Part shown: positions 32,838 to 42,740 of the stretch, in pieces
Position numbering within the stretch: the first letter of the stretch is position 1
How the letters are laid out: the number at the start of each line of letters is the position of its first letter
Source of the DNA: Escherichia sp. ESNIH1
GTDB taxonomy: Bacteria > Pseudomonadota > Gammaproteobacteria > Enterobacterales > Enterobacteriaceae
DNA: 64,000 bases
Assembly: GCA_002918705.1 (NCBI GenBank)
Contig: PQKR01000005.1
Coordinates: 62,001-126,000, forward strand
Reading direction: 5' to 3'
Notes under the pieces: generated by a model
Databases searched by the model: none
Told to the model about the DNA's origin: nothing
What the model saw: only the letters and a program-made list of their open reading frames with translations
Translations under genes and position numbers: made by a program

Positions 32838-33683
32838 TTATTTCTCACTGTCCACTAAACCACGCACGAAGGCACGCTGCATGGCTAATACGATAACGAC
32901 GGGGGGAATAAGGGTGAGCAGCATCGCCGCCATCACCTGGTTCCACTGGGTAGTCCCCTCCCCGGTAGCAATCATCCCTTTGATCCCCGCCACAGCGGTA
33001 CCCAGGTTGACGTCGCTGACGATCAGCAGCGGCCACAGATACTGGTTCCAGCCGTAGATAAAGGTGATGACAAACAGCGCCGCAAGGTTGGTTTTTGAGA
33101 GCGGCAGCACGATGTCGCGGAAAAAGCGCATCGGCGATGCGCCATCAATGCGCGCGGCCTCGATCAGCTCGTCCGGCAGGGTCATAAAGAACTGACGGAA
33201 CAGGAAAGTCGCGGTCGCCGAGGCCATCAGGGGTAGCGTCAGGCCGGTGTAGCTGTCGAGCATCTTCAGGTTGGCGATCACCTCTACCGTCGGGAAGATA
33301 CGCACCTCCACCGGCAGCATCAGGGTGATAAAGATCATCCAAAAGAAGAGATTGCGCAGCGGGAAACGGAACCAGACGATGGCAAAGGCGGAGAGCATCG
33401 ACACGGTAATCTTCCCCACCGTGATGCTGAAGGCCATGATGAAGCTGTTGAGCAGCATCAGCCAGAACGGCGCGCTGTTGGCTCCGACGCCCTGAAGCCA
33501 GATGGTCTTCATGTTTTCCAGCAGATGAGTGCCAGGGAGAAGGGTCATCGGCGTCTCAAACACCGCCCGGTTGTCCAGCGTGGCCGCCACAAAGGCGACG
33601 TAGAGCGGGAAGAGAATGGCGGCGATGCCAAGGATCAGCATCACATGGCTGAAAATGGTCAGCCCGCGTCGGTTTTCAATCAT
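32838..33683 (-). CDS. ugpE: Glycerol-3-phosphate ABC transporter permease UgpE
   Basis: UgpE is one of the two inner-membrane subunits of the Ugp importer. The 281-residue protein has about six membrane helices and the coupling (EAA) loop [20 protein letters not shown] near residues 187-206, which contacts UgpC. Its start overlaps the ugpA stop by four bases. Confidence 0.97.
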   Translation of the reverse strand: MIENRRGLTIFSHVMLILGIAAILFPLYVAFVAATLDNRAVFETPMTLLPGTHLLENMKTIWLQGVGANSAPFWLMLLNSFIMAFSITVGKITVSMLSAFAIVWFRFPLRNLFFWMIFITLMLPVEVRIFPTVEVIANLKMLDSYTGLTLPLMASATATFLFRQFFMTLPDELIEAARIDGASPMRFFRDIVLPLSKTNLAALFVITFIYGWNQYLWPLLIVSDVNLGTAVAGIKGMIATGEGTTQWNQVMAAMLLTLIPPVVIVLAMQRAFVRGLVDSEK

Positions 33684-34567
33684 TGATAGCGCACCTTACT
33701 CTCGACGTAACGGAACTGGACCACCGTCAGGATAATGACCAGCAGCATCAGCACCACCGACTGGGCGGCAGAGGCGGAGAGATCCAGCCCGGCAAAGCCT
33801 TCCCGGTAGATTTTGTAGATCAGCGTGGTAGTTGCCTGCACCGGCCCACCGGCGGTAGCGGCGTCGATCACCGGGAAGGTATCGAAGAAGGCGTAGACCA
33901 GGTTAACCACCAGCAGGAAGAAGCTAACGGGAGCGATCAGCGGCAGCGAGAGCTGGAAGAAGCGGCGCACCGGTCCGGCACCGTCAATGGCGGCGGCCTC
34001 TACCAGCGAGCGGGGAATCGACTGCAGCGCGGCGAAGAAGAAGAGGAAGTTGTAGCTGATCTGCTTCCACACCGAGGCGAAGACCACCAAAAACATCGCC
34101 TGGCCGCTGTTCTGGGCGTGGTTCCAGCTATAGCCCATCTGCTCCAGGGCGTGGGTAATCAGCCCGCGCCCCGGGTTAAAGAGAAAGATCCACAGCACGG
34201 CGGCGATAGCGGGAGCTACCGCGTAGGGCAGCAGCATCAGGGTCTGATAGAAGCGGCTGCCGCGCACCACGTAATCCACCAGCGCGGCAAAAAAGAGCGA
34301 CGCCAGCAGGCCAGAGAAGGTCACCAGCGCGCTGAACTTTATCGTCGTCCAGAAGGAGTCCAGATAGTAGCTGTCATGCAGCAGCGCCATAAAGTTGTCC
34401 AGCCCGACGAACTGGCTGGAGAGACCGAACGGATCGACGCTCTGCACCGAGTACCACAGCGCTTCAGCCGCGGGCCAGATAAAAAAGATAACGGTAATAA
34501 TCAGCTGCGGCGCGACCAGCGCATAGGGAAGCCAGCGTGAGCGGAATACCGGACGGGATGATGACAT
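33680..34567 (-). CDS. ugpA: Glycerol-3-phosphate ABC transporter permease UgpA
   Basis: UgpA is the partner membrane subunit of UgpE. The protein is 295 residues from ATG 34567 ([14 protein letters not shown]), exactly the E. coli length. The reading frame extends 21 codons farther, but that part lies in the REP sequence of the ugpB-ugpA gap. The EAA loop is [20 protein letters not shown]. The 107-base gap from ugpB with a REP pair suggests separate control of binding-protein and membrane-subunit levels. Confidence 0.97.
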   Translation of the reverse strand: MSSSRPVFRSRWLPYALVAPQLIITVIFFIWPAAEALWYSVQSVDPFGLSSQFVGLDNFMALLHDSYYLDSFWTTIKFSALVTFSGLLASLFFAALVDYVVRGSRFYQTLMLLPYAVAPAIAAVLWIFLFNPGRGLITHALEQMGYSWNHAQNSGQAMFLVVFASVWKQISYNFLFFFAALQSIPRSLVEAAAIDGAGPVRRFFQLSLPLIAPVSFFLLVVNLVYAFFDTFPVIDAATAGGPVQATTTLIYKIYREGFAGLDLSASAAQSVVLMLLVIILTVVQFRYVESKVRYQ

Positions 34568-34587
34568 TGAGATTTGTTTCCTGAACG

Positions 34588-34665
34588 GCGCCGGGTGGCG
34601 GCTTCGCCTTACCCGGCCTACGACGTGCACCCTGTAGGCCGGATAAGCGTAGCGCCATCCGGCAA
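34588..34665. repeat. REP pair inside the ugp operon
   Basis: Two inverted units (CGCCGGGTGGCGGCTTCGCC and GTAGGCCGGATAAGCG) lie between ugpB and ugpA. In this position REP hairpins can protect the upstream message from 3' exonucleases, so a raised amount of binding protein over membrane subunits is plausible. Confidence 0.85.
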
Positions 34666-34674
34666 TTTAACACA

Positions 34675-35991
34675 TTACGATTTGGTGGACTGCTCGAAGC
34701 GGCGGAGCAGCTGATTACCACGCTCTACCGCGCTATCCAGCGCCTGCTGCGGGGTTTTCTTGCCGGTCCAGACCGACTCCAGCTCTTCATCCACAATGGT
34801 GCGGATCTGCGGCATGTTGCCCAGACGCAGCCCTTTGGTGAACGGCAACGGCGGCTTGTTCAGCATCTGACGGGTGGCGATATCCGCGCCTGGGTTCTTA
34901 TTGTAGAAGCCCTGCTCGCGGGTCAGATCGTAAGCGGCGGTAGTGATCGGCAGGTAGCCGGTCTTCTGGTGCCACTCGGCGGCATTCTCAGGCTTCGCCA
35001 GGAACTCAAGGAACTGGGCGACGCCGGTATAGGTTGGCTTATCTTTGCCCTGCATCACCCACAGGCTGGCCCCGCCGATGATGGCGTTCTGCGGCGCACC
35101 CTTCACGTCGGCGTCGTACGGCATCATGCCTACGCCGTAGTTAAACTTGGCGTACTGACGGATATCCGCCAGCGAACCAGAGGAGGCGGTGGTGATAGCA
35201 CAGTCGCCGTTATAGAACTTCTCGGTGGACTCGTCCTTGCGCCCGAAGTAGCTGAAGTCGCCCTTCTTGTTCAGGTCGGCCAGCATCGCAATGTGCTTGA
35301 CCTGCTCCGGCTTGTTGAACTCCAGAACGGCGTCAGTGCCGTCAAAGCCGTTGTTTTTGCTGGCGACCGGCAGGCCGTGCCAGGCGCTGAAGTTTTCGAT
35401 CTGGATCCAGCCCTGCCAGCCGCTGGCGTAGCCGCACTTCATGCCGGCGGCTTTCAGCTTCGCGGTATAGGCGGCAAGGTCCTGCCAGGTTTTCGGCGGC
35501 TGCTCTGGATCGAGGCCCGCTTTTTTGAAGGCGTCTTTGTTGTAGTAGAGCACCGGGGTAGAGCTGTTAAACGGCTGGGAGAGCAGATGACCAGATTTTG
35601 CATCGGTATAGTAGCCGGAGACGGTTGGCACGAACTGCGACTCGTCAAACGTGATACCCGCATCGCTGAAGACTTCATACACCGGCTTGATGGCCTTCGA
35701 TGCCATCATGGTTGCGGTCCCGACCTCATAGACCTGCAAAATCGCAGGGGCGTTACCGGTACGGAAGGCGGCGATCCCGGCGCTCAGGCTCTGCTCGTAG
35801 TTGCCTTTGTAGACCGGCACAATTTTGTAATCCGGATGGGTGTCATTAAAACGCTGCGCCAGGGAGTCCACTTCTTTACCCAGCTCCCCTTCCATTGAAT
35901 GCCAGAACGGAATGGTGGTCACTGCCATAGCCTGACCTGCAAACGCCAGACCTAACGCTAATCCTAAAGCTGTATGTCGTAACGATGTCAT
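34675..35991 (-). CDS. ugpB: Glycerol-3-phosphate-binding periplasmic protein
   Basis: UgpB captures sn-glycerol 3-phosphate and glycerophosphodiesters in the periplasm for UgpAEC. The precursor is 438 residues from ATG 35991 ([19 protein letters not shown]), with the signal peptide ending at QAMA before [15 protein letters not shown]. The body is a class I extracellular solute-binding protein with [19 protein letters not shown] and [13 protein letters not shown]. The frame stays open another 75 codons upstream, but that region holds the Pho boxes and is not coding. It is the first gene of ugpBAECQ. Confidence 0.97.
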   Translation of the reverse strand: MTSLRHTALGLALGLAFAGQAMAVTTIPFWHSMEGELGKEVDSLAQRFNDTHPDYKIVPVYKGNYEQSLSAGIAAFRTGNAPAILQVYEVGTATMMASKAIKPVYEVFSDAGITFDESQFVPTVSGYYTDAKSGHLLSQPFNSSTPVLYYNKDAFKKAGLDPEQPPKTWQDLAAYTAKLKAAGMKCGYASGWQGWIQIENFSAWHGLPVASKNNGFDGTDAVLEFNKPEQVKHIAMLADLNKKGDFSYFGRKDESTEKFYNGDCAITTASSGSLADIRQYAKFNYGVGMMPYDADVKGAPQNAIIGGASLWVMQGKDKPTYTGVAQFLEFLAKPENAAEWHQKTGYLPITTAAYDLTREQGFYNKNPGADIATRQMLNKPPLPFTKGLRLGNMPQIRTIVDEELESVWTGKKTPQQALDSAVERGNQLLRRFEQSTKS

Positions 35992-36052
35992 TCGGTTATC
36001 TCTCTTGTTGTGCCGGATGCGCGATATCACGCTTTTCGTGCTCGCGAAGTAA

Positions 36053-36106
36053 CATGACACGCCCAAATGACAGAAAAATAACCTTTTGTTTACAGAAAGA
36101 TGACAG
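36053..36106 (-). promoter_or_regulatory. Pho boxes upstream of ugpB
   Basis: On the minus strand CTGTCATCTTTCTGTAAAC (plus-strand 36088-36106) is a 7-4-7 Pho box. A second site, CTGTCATTTGGGCGTGTCAT, occupies 36054-36073. Both resemble the PhoB sites known upstream of E. coli ugpB, so induction by phosphate starvation is expected. Confidence 0.8.
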
Positions 36107-36157
36107 GAAGGCGGCAGAGGGATGATGAAACGGTGACGATCCAATGGCGGGTAGGTC

Positions 36158-36526
36158 TTACCCGCGCAGACGAAGGGCAATCTCCTCAAGCGACAGCTGA
36201 CCTGCGGCGGCGGCAACCGTTAGCTCGACGTAATCGGCATTAGCTGCCAGAGAGATGCCGTTACGTTTGAGGAACAGCAGCGTTATAAACAGAGCCGTGC
36301 GTTTATTACCATCGTTAAAGATATGTCCGCGGGCGATGGCAAGCAGGTGCATGGCGGCAAGGATCCAGATATCGGATACCCCTTCGTATTCATATTTGTT
36401 TAAGACGCGATAGAGCAAGGCTTCAGCTCGTCCTGGATCCGGCATGCCCGCTACGCCTGGCGTTACGCTCAGGAGCTTATCGTGAAAGCGTATTATCTCT
36501 TCCGCTGAGATGAACTGAAGCGTCAT
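36158..36526 (-). CDS. doc: Doc-type toxin (Fic-fold kinase)
   Basis: Doc toxins inactivate elongation factor Tu by phosphorylation and stop translation. The 122-residue protein carries the Doc form of the Fic motif, HIFNDGNKR at residues 68-76, followed by [14 protein letters not shown]. Length is close to phage P1 Doc (126). Its ATG overlaps the stop of the upstream antitoxin gene by four bases (ATGA), the usual antitoxin-first order. It sits between ugpB and livF, where E. coli K-12 has no such pair as I recall. It could be active or a decayed addiction module; no disruption is visible. Confidence 0.92.
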   Translation of the reverse strand: MTLQFISAEEIIRFHDKLLSVTPGVAGMPDPGRAEALLYRVLNKYEYEGVSDIWILAAMHLLAIARGHIFNDGNKRTALFITLLFLKRNGISLAANADYVELTVAAAAGQLSLEEIALRLRG

Positions 36527-36744
36527 TTGTCGGCCAATTCCCTGATTTCGTTACCATGTACGCTCATGATGGCGTCAAATTCTGCATCCAGCTTTGCCGC
36601 CTGGTAACGCTCAAACTCTTCAGTACTGATGATCACCGCTGGCTTGTGCCCGCGACGTGTAATGGTTACCGGTGTGCCAGCCGCCGCCGAATCCAGCGCC
36701 GCAGCAAGATTTTGCCGGACTTCACTGTAGGTCATTGTACGCAT
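36523..36744 (-). CDS. phd: Phd/YefM-family antitoxin
   Basis: Phd-type antitoxins bind DNA through an N-terminal domain and neutralise Doc with a C-terminal tail. The 73-residue protein (the same length as P1 Phd) starts MRTMTYSEVRQNLAAALDSA, behind a GGAGG sequence, and contains VTITRRGHKPAVIISTEEFE, typical of the family. Its frame extends upstream without a stop, but those codons overlap the operator and livF in antisense. An inverted repeat immediately upstream is a likely autoregulatory operator. Confidence 0.92.
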   Translation of the reverse strand: MRTMTYSEVRQNLAAALDSAAAGTPVTITRRGHKPAVIISTEEFERYQAAKLDAEFDAIMSVHGNEIRELADK

Positions 36745-36759
36745 AAAACCTCCGCTTAA

Positions 36760-36776
36760 GTACAAGTCAATTGTAC
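36760..36776. promoter_or_regulatory. Probable operator of the phd-doc pair
   Basis: GTACAA and TTGTAC form a perfect inverted repeat separated by five bases, ending 16 bases before the antitoxin ATG. TTGTACAA within it is itself palindromic. Phd-family antitoxins bind such palindromes to repress their own operon; binding here is inferred. Confidence 0.6.
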
Positions 36777-36804
36777 AACAAACCCGTACAGAAGCGTAAG
36801 GTTT

Positions 36805-36833
36805 CAGGCCCGACGAGTTCATCGCCGGGCCTG
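36805..36833. terminator. Inverted repeat after livF (terminator or REP remnant)
   Basis: CAGGCCCG and CGGGCCTG form an 8-bp stem around a 13-base loop, 10 bases after the livF stop. There is no T-run, so it may be a REP-like hairpin rather than a true intrinsic terminator. Confidence 0.5.
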
Positions 36834-36842
36834 GGAAAGAAC

Positions 36843-37556
36843 TTAACCGCCGAGGTAGGCGCTGCGCACCGCTTCGTTGGCCAGCAGCGCGTCGCCGGTA
36901 TCGGACAGCACCACGCGACCGTTCTCCAGCACGTAGCCGCGATCGGCGAGCTTCAGCGCCTGGTTGGCGTTCTGCTCCACGAGGAAGATGGTCATCCCCT
37001 CTTTGCGCAGCTGCTCGATGGTATCGAAGATCTGCTGGATAATAATTGGCGCAAGGCCAAGGGAGGGCTCGTCGAGCAGCAGCAGACGCGGCTGGCTCAT
37101 CAGCGCCCGGCCAATGGCCAGCATCTGCTGCTCGCCGCCGGACATGGTCCCGGCACGCTGAATGCGGCGCTCGTGCAGACGCGGGAACAGTTCGTAGACC
37201 CACTTCATGCGGGTATGAAACTGGTCGCGATCGGCAAAGAAGCCGCCCATCGCCAGGTTCTCTTCTACCGTCATGCGGGAGAAGACGCGTCGCCCTTCCG
37301 GCACAATCGCCACCGCTTCGCGCATGATTTTTGCTGTCTGCCAGTCGGTAATGTCTTTACCATCAAAGACAATACGCCCGCTGCTGGCGCGCGGATCGCC
37401 GCACAGGGTACCGAGCAGCGTGGTTTTACCCGCGCCGTTGGCCCCGATCAGGGTGACAATTTCCCCCTGGTTGATATGCAGGCTGACGTCATGCAGCGCC
37501 TGGATTTTGCCGTAGTGGGCGCTGACCTGGTCAAAAGATAACATCACGTTTTCCAT
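36843..37556 (-). CDS. livF: Branched-chain amino acid ABC transporter ATPase LivF
   Basis: LivF is one of two ATPases of the LIV-I/LS importer for leucine, isoleucine and valine. The protein is 237 residues from ATG 37556 (MENVMLSFDQVSAHYG). Walker A is GANGAGKTT at 38-46, the signature MSGGEQQMLAIGRAL and Walker B LLLLDEPSLGLAP. The frame runs six codons farther to 37574, but family starts and the GGTGGTGA upstream favour 37556. It is the last gene of livKHMGF. Confidence 0.97.
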   Translation of the reverse strand: MENVMLSFDQVSAHYGKIQALHDVSLHINQGEIVTLIGANGAGKTTLLGTLCGDPRASSGRIVFDGKDITDWQTAKIMREAVAIVPEGRRVFSRMTVEENLAMGGFFADRDQFHTRMKWVYELFPRLHERRIQRAGTMSGGEQQMLAIGRALMSQPRLLLLDEPSLGLAPIIIQQIFDTIEQLRKEGMTIFLVEQNANQALKLADRGYVLENGRVVLSDTGDALLANEAVRSAYLGG

Positions 37557-37573
37557 CTTACGCGTCACCACCA

Positions 37574-38341
37574 TTATGCTTCACCTAAATAGGCGCGGAT
37601 CACGTCCGGGTTATTACGAATCTGCTCCGGCGTGCCGTTTGCCAGCGGCGTGCCCTGGTTTACCACGTAGATACGGTCGGAGATGCCCATCACCAGCTTC
37701 ATATCGTGCTCAATCAGCAGGATGGTGGTGTTGTGATGGTTACGCAGCTCAACGATCAGCTCATCCAGCTCTTTGGTCTCTTTCGGGTTCAGCCCGGCCG
37801 CCGGTTCGTCCAGCATCAGGATCTCCGGCTGGGTCACCATGCAGCGGGCGATCTCCAGACGACGCTGGTCGCCGTAGGCCAGGTTGCTGGCCTGGCGGTT
37901 AGCGTGGGCCAACAGGCCGATACGGTCCAGCCAGGTTGCCGCGCGATCCAGGGCCTCGCTCTGGGCGCGACGGAAGGCCGGGGTTTTCAGCAGGCCGGAG
38001 AAGAGGCCGGTCTTAAGCTGCTGATGCTGAGCGACCAGCAGGTTCTCAATCACCGTCATCTCACGGAACAGACGCACGTGCTGGAAAGTACGCACTACGC
38101 CCATGCGGGCGATCTGCTGCCCCGGCAGCCCTTCCAGGTGCTGGTCGCGTAGCATGATGGTGCCGCCGGTAGGCTTATAGAAGCCGGTCAGGCAGTTGAA
38201 CACCGTGGTTTTCCCCGCGCCGTTCGGCCCAATCAGAGAGACAATCTCCTGCGGATGCAGATCCAGTGCAACGTTGTTTACCGCCAGCAGCCCGCCGAAG
38301 CGCATCATCAGGCCGTTAACGGACAGTAATGGCTCACTCAT
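37574..38341 (-). CDS. livG: Branched-chain amino acid ABC transporter ATPase LivG
   Basis: LivG pairs with LivF to power the importer. The 255-residue protein has Walker [10 protein letters not shown] at 38-46, the less common signature segment [14 protein letters not shown] in place of LSGGQ, typical of LivG proteins, and Walker [14 protein letters not shown]. Its ATG overlaps the livM stop by four bases. Confidence 0.97.
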   Translation of the reverse strand: MSEPLLSVNGLMMRFGGLLAVNNVALDLHPQEIVSLIGPNGAGKTTVFNCLTGFYKPTGGTIMLRDQHLEGLPGQQIARMGVVRTFQHVRLFREMTVIENLLVAQHQQLKTGLFSGLLKTPAFRRAQSEALDRAATWLDRIGLLAHANRQASNLAYGDQRRLEIARCMVTQPEILMLDEPAAGLNPKETKELDELIVELRNHHNTTILLIEHDMKLVMGISDRIYVVNQGTPLANGTPEQIRNNPDVIRAYLGEA

Positions 38342-39615
38342 GCCTGCTCTCCTTTCACTTGCCCGCTTTTCAGTTTTAACTGCGGGCGGGTCATCGGCAG
38401 CAAGCCTTCAGGACGCCAAATCATCATCAGTACCATCAGACCACCCAGCATTAACATGCTGTACTCATTGAAATCACGCATCAGCTCACGGGAGACCACC
38501 AGCAGGATCGCCGCGAGGATAACCGCGAACTGCGAGCCCATCCCGCCCAGCACCACAATCGCCAGCACAAAGGCGGACTCGGCAAAGGTAAAAGATTCCG
38601 GGCTGACGAAGCCCTGACGAGCGGCAAACAGCGTCCCGGCAAAGCCAGCAAACCCGGCGCTGATGGTAAAGGCGGTCAGCTTGATGCGGGTCGGATTGAG
38701 GCCCAGCGAGCGGCAGGCGATCTCATCCTCACGCAGCGCTTCCCACGCCCGACCCAGCGGCATGCGCAGCAGGCGGTTGATCACGAACAGGGTTAACACT
38801 ACCAGCAGCAGCGCCACCAGATAGAGGAATACCACCCGGTCGCTGGGATCGTATTTCACGCCGAAGAAGTTGCTGAAGGTATCCCAGCCGCCTTCGCGGG
38901 CGGTACGGCTAAACTCAAGGCCAAACAGCGTGGGTTTCGGGATCTGGCTGATGCCGTTCGGGCCGCCGGTCACTTCGGTGTTGTTGAGCAGCAGAATACG
39001 CACGATCTCACCGAAGCCGAGGGTTACGATCGCCAGATAGTCCCCGCGCAGGCGCAGCACCGGGAAGCCCAGCAGGAAGCCCGCCGCGGCCGAGACCAGC
39101 CCCGCCAGCGGCAGGCAGGTCCAGAAGCCGAGGCCGTAGTAGTGGTTCAGCAGCGCAAAGGTATAGGCCCCGATGGCGTAGAAGCCGCCGTAGCCCAGCA
39201 CCAGCAGGCCTGATAGGCCCACCACCACGTTCAACCCAAGGCCGAGGATAATGTAGATCATGGTCAGGGTGGCGATATCCACCGTGCCGCGTGAGACCAC
39301 AAACGGCCACGCCACGGCGGCGACCAGCAGGGCAACGAGGAACAGCTTCTGCTTCACCGTCGAACCGTCAATGGCGGGCAGGATGAACTTCGGCCCGGAG
39401 ACGTTCTTCAACCCTTTTTGCATCAGTGGCCGCAGAAGCTGGAACAGAAAGACCACGGCGGTGCCGATAAAGACCCACTGCCAGCGGATATCTGCCGCGC
39501 TGCCGACGACCAGCCTGGTGCCGTCAAGGCTGAGCTGGACGCCCATAAAGACGCCGGCCAGCACAAAGAAGAGCGCGGCGGAGAGCAGCGCCATTGCAAA
39601 ATGCATCGGTTTCAT
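38338..39615 (-). CDS. livM: Branched-chain amino acid ABC transporter permease LivM
   Basis: LivM is the larger membrane subunit of the Liv importer. The 425-residue protein begins [17 protein letters not shown] and has about ten membrane spans. Conserved LivM stretches include [22 protein letters not shown] and the cytoplasmic loop [18 protein letters not shown]. It overlaps livH by four bases upstream and livG by four downstream. Confidence 0.97.
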   Translation of the reverse strand: MKPMHFAMALLSAALFFVLAGVFMGVQLSLDGTRLVVGSAADIRWQWVFIGTAVVFLFQLLRPLMQKGLKNVSGPKFILPAIDGSTVKQKLFLVALLVAAVAWPFVVSRGTVDIATLTMIYIILGLGLNVVVGLSGLLVLGYGGFYAIGAYTFALLNHYYGLGFWTCLPLAGLVSAAAGFLLGFPVLRLRGDYLAIVTLGFGEIVRILLLNNTEVTGGPNGISQIPKPTLFGLEFSRTAREGGWDTFSNFFGVKYDPSDRVVFLYLVALLLVVLTLFVINRLLRMPLGRAWEALREDEIACRSLGLNPTRIKLTAFTISAGFAGFAGTLFAARQGFVSPESFTFAESAFVLAIVVLGGMGSQFAVILAAILLVVSRELMRDFNEYSMLMLGGLMVLMMIWRPEGLLPMTRPQLKLKSGQVKGEQA

Positions 39616-40538
39616 ACTTTTTCAACCTCCGGGCGGCCCAGGATACCGGTTGGCATCACCAACAGCACCAGGATCAGCAGAGCAAACGACACCACATCTT
39701 TATATTCGGTACTCAGGTACGCGGAGGAGAGCGATTCGGCCACGCCGAGGATCAGGCCGCCAATCATCGCGCCAGGAATACTGCCGATCCCACCCAGCAC
39801 CGCGGCGGTAAAGGCCTTCATCCCGGCCATAAAGCCGATGTAGGGGTTAATCACGCCGTAGAACTGGCCGAGCAGAACGCCCGCCACGGCGGCCATTGCC
39901 GCACCAATCACAAAGGTGAGCGCGATAACGCGATCGGTGTTAATCCCCAGCAAGCTGGCCATCTTCAGATCTTCCGCGCAGGCGCGGCAGGCGCGGCCCA
40001 TGCGGGAGTAGCGAATGAACAGGGTCAGCGCCAGCATAGCAACGAAGGTGACGATCCAGATCACCAGCTGCATGGTGGTGATCGAGGCGGCGAAGTTCTC
40101 GCTGCTGCCGATAGTCCACTGGCCGTTGAACAGGCTTGGCAGCGCCACGTCACGCGAACCTTCGGTCAGGCTGACGTAGTTTTGCAGGAAGATAGACATC
40201 CCGATGGCGGAGATCAGCGCGATCAGGCGCTTGGAGTTACGCACCGGGCGATAGGCTACCCGTTCGATACTCCAGCCGTAGGCGCTGGCGATCACAATCG
40301 CGCCAACGAATCCGGCCGCGACCAGCAGCCAGCTGCTGTCGATGCCCATCATCATCAGGGCGGCGATGATCATAAAGGAGACATAGCTACCGATCATGTA
40401 GACCTCGCCGTGGGCGAAGTTGATCATGCCGATAATGCCGTAGACCATCGTATAGCCGATGGCGATGAGTGCATAGGTGCTTCCCAGCGTCACGCCGTTA
40501 AACATCTGCTGCAGGAAGTAGAGAAACTGCTCGGACAT
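39612..40538 (-). CDS. livH: Branched-chain amino acid ABC transporter permease LivH
   Basis: LivH is the second membrane subunit. The 308-residue protein shows the family segments [20 protein letters not shown] and [17 protein letters not shown] near the N-terminus, and [19 protein letters not shown] as the coupling loop. It follows the broken livK by 45 bases. If livK translation ends early, polarity on livHMGF would be a concern, since these subunits also serve LivJ. Confidence 0.97.
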   Translation of the reverse strand: MSEQFLYFLQQMFNGVTLGSTYALIAIGYTMVYGIIGMINFAHGEVYMIGSYVSFMIIAALMMMGIDSSWLLVAAGFVGAIVIASAYGWSIERVAYRPVRNSKRLIALISAIGMSIFLQNYVSLTEGSRDVALPSLFNGQWTIGSSENFAASITTMQLVIWIVTFVAMLALTLFIRYSRMGRACRACAEDLKMASLLGINTDRVIALTFVIGAAMAAVAGVLLGQFYGVINPYIGFMAGMKAFTAAVLGGIGSIPGAMIGGLILGVAESLSSAYLSTEYKDVVSFALLILVLLVMPTGILGRPEVEKV

Positions 40539-40583
40539 AACGTAACCTTTCTAAACTCGCCCGGCTGAGCGGGCGATTGAGAT

Positions 40584-41692
40584 TTACTTAGCTACCGAAG
40601 ACGAACCATCGGCATGCCATTCAAAGACACCGAACTCAAATCCCTTCAGATCGCCTTTTTCATCCCAGTTCAGCGGCCCAATCACGGTATTTGCCCCGTG
40701 AGATTTTAAATCTGTGGCGAGTGCCAGCGGCTCGGCGCTGCCGGACCGCTCAAGCGCCGTCGCCAGCGACTGCACGGCGGCGTAGGTGATCCAGACGTAA
40801 GGCCCTGACGGATCTCTCTTTTCAGCCTTCAGCGCCGCAACGATAGCGCCGTTGGCCGGATCCTGGTCATAGCGTTTTGGCATCGTAACCAGCATCCCCT
40901 CGCCTGCACTCCCCGCAATGTTGGAGAGTGAGGCATTGCCGACCCCTTCCGGCCCCATAAACTGGGTCTTCAGGCCGGTGGCCCGCGCCTGGCGCAGCAT
41001 CTGCCCATCTCCGGGTAGTAGCCGCCGTAGTAGACGAAGTCGATATTCTCTTTCTGCAGACGGGCGATCAGCGCCGAGAAGTCTTTCTCCCCGGCGGTAA
41101 TGCCGTCGAAGAAGACGACGTTCGCACCGCCCTTCTTCAGGCCGTCCTGCACGGAGCGGGCCAGGCCTTCGCCGTACTGCTGCTTATCATGAATAATGGC
41201 GATACGCTGCGGTTTCACCTTATCCAGAATGTATTTTGCCGCGGTTGGCCCCTGCGATGAGTCCAGCCCGGCGGTACGCATGATGTATTTGTAGCCGCGT
41301 GCGGTCAGCTCCGGGTTAGTAGCACCTGGGGAGATCATCAGGATGCCTTCATCTTCATAAATATCGGATGCGGGCTGGGTTGATGATGAACAGAGGTGGC
41401 CAATGACATACTGAATGCCGTCGTTAACGATTTTGTTCGCTACCGCCACGGCCTGTTTCGGATCGCAGGCGTCGTCATACTCAACGGCAACCAGCTTGTC
41501 GCCCTTAATGCCGCCCTTCGCGTTGATATCTTTGATGGCCTGACGCGCACCGTTGAACTCCATGTCTCCCCACTGAGCGACCGGTCCAGACATCGCGCCG
41601 ACCACGGCGATTTTAATATCGGCAGCCGATGCGCTATAAGACACCGCCAGTGCAATCGCGCCCGCGATCAATGTCTTCGCGTTCCTTCTCAT
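40584..41692 (-). pseudogene. livK: Leucine-specific binding protein LivK, frameshifted
   Basis: LivK is the periplasmic leucine-binding protein that feeds LivHMGF. The gene starts at ATG 41692 with a signal peptide ([20 protein letters not shown], cleaved near ASA) and matches LivK/LivJ through [12 protein letters not shown]. It then shifts into [10 protein letters not shown] and stops, 240 residues in all. The rest of the protein ([20 protein letters not shown] to SSSVAK) continues in another frame to 40584. The plus strand has CTGCCCAT at 41001-41008, where intact livJ has CTGGCCCAT (43152-43160), so one base is missing next to 41003. This is either a real inactivating mutation or a sequencing error. 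The remaining sequence is well conserved, which argues the event is recent. Confidence 0.93.
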
Positions 41693-42120
41693 AACCTGAA
41701 ATCCCCATTACCGTCGTGATGTGTATATATTTTGTTTTATTATGGTTAAAAAGCATTCTGTACTTTTATTAAACAACGCTATTTTTACCAGCTTGCTTAA
41801 TGGTTTAGCGCAGTTTTTACCGTAAAACCTGAGTAAATACTCTATTTTTCAGGCTATTAAGCAGAGATAATATTCTGTATTGATACAGAGATAAACAAAA
41901 AAAAGCGCGCTTTCCAGCATAAAATAATGGGACAAAGAGCGGAATAAATCACTACTCATTAGAGAAAAAAACTGCCTGTTTTTCGATCCGTGATGTTTAA
42001 AACTGCTTCGGCGGCTGCGCTAAAAGTATTCACCTGATCCAGACAGCGAAAAAGTGAAAGCATCTGGCTAATGAAATTGAGTACACTGCTGCCATCTTTT
42101 GAGATTTGGACCCGCAGTGA
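41693..42120. other. livK-panM divergent intergenic region (428 bp)
   Basis: An A+T-rich gap that must contain the livK operon promoter and the panM promoter. A perfect palindrome AAAGCGCGCTTT lies at 41902-41913. I see no gene, REP unit or clear operator. Lrp control of liv genes is known in E. coli, but Lrp sites are too degenerate to call by eye. Confidence 0.6.
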
Positions 42121-42507
42121 ATGAAACTGACCATCATCCGTTTAGACACGTTTAGCGACCAGGATCGCATTGATTTAGCTAAAATTTGGCCGGAGTACTC
42201 CGCATCGTCGTTAAACGTTGACGATACGCACCCGATCTACGCCGCCCGCTTTAATGAGCGACTGCTGGCGGCAGTGCGCGTAACCCTCAGCGGCAGCGAG
42301 GGGGCGCTGGACTCTCTGCGCGTACGCGACATAACGCGCCGCCGTGGCGTGGGGCAGTACCTGATTGAAGAGGCGATGGCGCATAATCCGCAGGTGACCC
42401 GCTGGTGGATAGCGGACGTTGGCGTCGAGGACCGCAGCGTCATGGCGGCCTTTACCCAGGCGCTGGGCTTTAGCCCGCGGCAGGACGGCTGGGAAAAGCG
42501 GCTGTAG
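42121..42507 (+). CDS. panM: PanD maturation factor PanM/PanZ
   Basis: PanM is a GNAT-fold protein that, with acetyl-CoA, triggers self-cleavage of aspartate decarboxylase PanD and so controls coenzyme A synthesis. The 128-residue protein starts MKLTIIRLDTFSDQDR and has the acetyl-CoA loop RDITRRRGVGQYLIEEAM and the C-terminal GFSPRQDGWEKRL. It is a lone gene between livK and livJ, as yhhK is in E. coli, and is followed by REP and ERIC repeats. Confidence 0.94.
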   Translation: MKLTIIRLDTFSDQDRIDLAKIWPEYSASSLNVDDTHPIYAARFNERLLAAVRVTLSGSEGALDSLRVRDITRRRGVGQYLIEEAMAHNPQVTRWWIADVGVEDRSVMAAFTQALGFSPRQDGWEKRL

Positions 42508-42520
42508 CGGCAATGAAAAA

Positions 42521-42577
42521 GCCCGGTGGCGCTAGCGCTTACCGGGCCTACATGGTCTGAGTGCCGTAGGCCGGGCA
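42521..42577. repeat. REP pair after panM
   Basis: Two inverted units (GCCCGGTGGCGCTAGCGC and GTAGGCCGGGCAAGG) begin 14 bases past the panM stop. Confidence 0.8.
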
Positions 42578-42604
42578 AGGAGTTAACCGCCGCCCAGCGC
42601 ATTT

Positions 42605-42735
42605 GCATATCCCATTTTCTCCAGCATTTCGTGTTGCAGGAAGGCGGCAAGTTCGGAAATCCCCGGGAGCTTACATGAGTAAGTGACCGGGGTTGAGGAA
42701 CGCAGCCAACACACCTGCGGCGCGAAAGGCGACGA
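42605..42735. repeat. ERIC (intergenic repeat unit) element
   Basis: The gap between panM and livJ contains GTTGCAGGAAGGCGGCAAG, then CCCCGGGAGCTTACATGAG and AAGTGACCGGGG forming the central palindrome (about 42661-42696), then AACGCAGCCAACACACCTGC. These match the ERIC consensus as I remember it, in order and spacing. The outer ends, about 42605 and 42735, are diverged, so the limits are approximate. It ends just before the livJ stop and would be transcribed as the 3' tail of the livJ message. Confidence 0.85.
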
Positions 42736-42740
42736 GAAAA

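Noticed and set aside
35992-36216. A 75-codon upstream extension of the ugpB frame
   Set aside because: It runs through the Pho boxes, contains no family similarity, and the signal peptide begins properly at 35991.
36745-37203. A long N-terminal extension of the antitoxin frame into livF
   Set aside because: The extension reads livF in a wrong frame; the GGAGG-preceded ATG at 36744 gives the exact Phd-family length.
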